Assembly: GCA_963826795.1 (NCBI GenBank)
Contig: CAWGYT010000024.1
Location: 192,594 to 256,593 of the forward strand
Direction of reading: 5' to 3'
DNA from: CAWGYT01 sp963826795
Lineage (GTDB): Bacteria; Planctomycetota; Planctomycetia; Pirellulales; Pirellulaceae
DNA length: 64,000 nt
The notes beneath the pieces are model-generated. The model was not told the DNA's origin, did no database searches, and saw only the letters and a program-made list of their open reading frames with translations. A program made the position numbers and the translations under genes. Below, piece after piece: positions 63,593-64,000 of the stretch (the stretch's first letter is position 1; each line of letters begins with the position of its first letter).

Positions 63593-64000
63593 ATGCCGCG
63601 GCCAATCAGACGGCAGGCCGAGTTAAAGTGTAGATTGGACGAGGCTTTGATGCCGGCCGAGATGGCCGAGATCGAGCTGATGCTGCGGGATGACCCAAGA
63701 CTGGTCGACCGTTTGCGAGCGATTCACGATCGGCGGGACGCCGGAGTCCACATTCCCTCGGCGAAATCTCGCTCGCCATCGGATCAGCTGCCCGGATCGC
63801 GAGACCCTGGGCGGATTCCTGCTCCATGTTTTGGACGCCGACCAAGAGGACTATCTTCGCTTCCACTTGGAACAGATCGGCTGCCGTTTGTGCCAAGCAA
63901 ACCTGGACGACCTGCGGTCGAAAATTCCAGTCTCGAGGCCGCCGTCTTGCGGCAACAACGCTATTTTCAGTCCAGCGCGGGCTACCTGAAACGCGATCCT
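63593..64000 (+). CDS. Partial gene: zinc-finger-like/anti-sigma-like protein
   Basis: Runs off the window. The first part (MPRPIRRQAELKCRLDEALM, then LRDDPRLVDRLRAIHDRR) is helical. After a frame break near 63770 it continues RISCPDRETLGGFLLHVLDA, DQEDYLRFHLEQIGCRLCQA and NLDDLRSK, whose HLEQIGCRLCQAN resembles the H-X3-C-X2-C zinc site of anti-sigma factors. A later frame gives LEAAVLRQQRYFQSSAGYLK. As the gene next to an ECF-type sigma factor, an anti-sigma role is plausible. Confidence 0.55.
   Translation, partial: MPRPIRRQAELKCRLDEALMPAEMAEIELMLRDDPRLVDRLRAIHDRRDAGVHIPSAKSRSPSDQLPGSRDPGRIPAPCFGRRPRGLSSLPLGTDRLPFVPSKPGRPAVENSSLEAAVLRQQRYFQSSAGYLKRDP

Overview
The window looks like a high-GC chromosome segment from a member of the Planctomycetota, probably an uncultured Pirellula-like lineage. 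The evidence is the family mix: a small Cys-rich lipoprotein with the planctomycete LPSPYYLYDDVQYF pattern, zinc-ribbon membrane proteins, a MoxR/DUF58/vWA/DUF4175/DUF4159 cluster, two DUF3299 proteins, a poly-gamma-glutamate PgsB/PgsC/PgsW set and an FHA plus Ser/Thr-kinase module. I saw no rRNA, tRNA, CRISPR or prophage genes.

Layout. 0.1-6 kb: groEL-groES (minus), a zinc-ribbon membrane protein, a YjhG/YagF-type sugar-acid dehydratase and a small lipoprotein. 6.3-9.7 kb: a secreted TPR/CHAT-like protein and a cupin. 10-18.4 kb: a seven-gene plus-strand cluster combining a NitT/TauT-type ABC importer (lipoprotein, permease, ATPase) with two substrate-binding-like proteins fused to OmpA-like peptidoglycan-binding domains, a membrane vWA protein and a membrane coiled-coil protein. 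This is the best candidate for an undescribed envelope system. 18.7-23 kb: UDP-glucose dehydrogenase and gyrA. 23.2-28.3 kb: a sugar-processing set (Gfo/Idh/MocA oxidoreductase, TIM-barrel isomerase, ManA-like cupin, divergent DUF4432 epimerase-like protein). 28.4-34 kb: a minus-strand operon with a MacB/FtsX-type ABC exporter, a HEAT-like protein and two DUF3299 proteins. 34-38.7 kb: smpB, lipA and a repeat-dense insertion hotspot with an IS4-type transposase, a transposase remnant, MITE-like units and a duplicated lipA 3' end. 39-50.6 kb: a VKOR-DsbA fusion, then the MoxR cluster. 50.7-64 kb: pdxH, a pilin-like protein, pgsBCW, small membrane and coiled-coil genes, then FHA protein, Ser/Thr kinase, membrane protein, sigma factor and a zinc-finger-like partner.

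Dispersed palindromic repeats (at least three families) and short in-frame or intergenic tandem repeats occur throughout. Several conserved genes (groEL, gyrA, the ManA-like gene, pgsB, pgsC, a BatA-like gene and every gene after about 59.7 kb except the FHA gene) are broken by single-base indels. Because gyrA and groEL are affected and the frames on either side are conserved, I read these as consensus errors, densest at the right end, rather than real pseudogenes. Products below are given as the frame-corrected protein where this applies.
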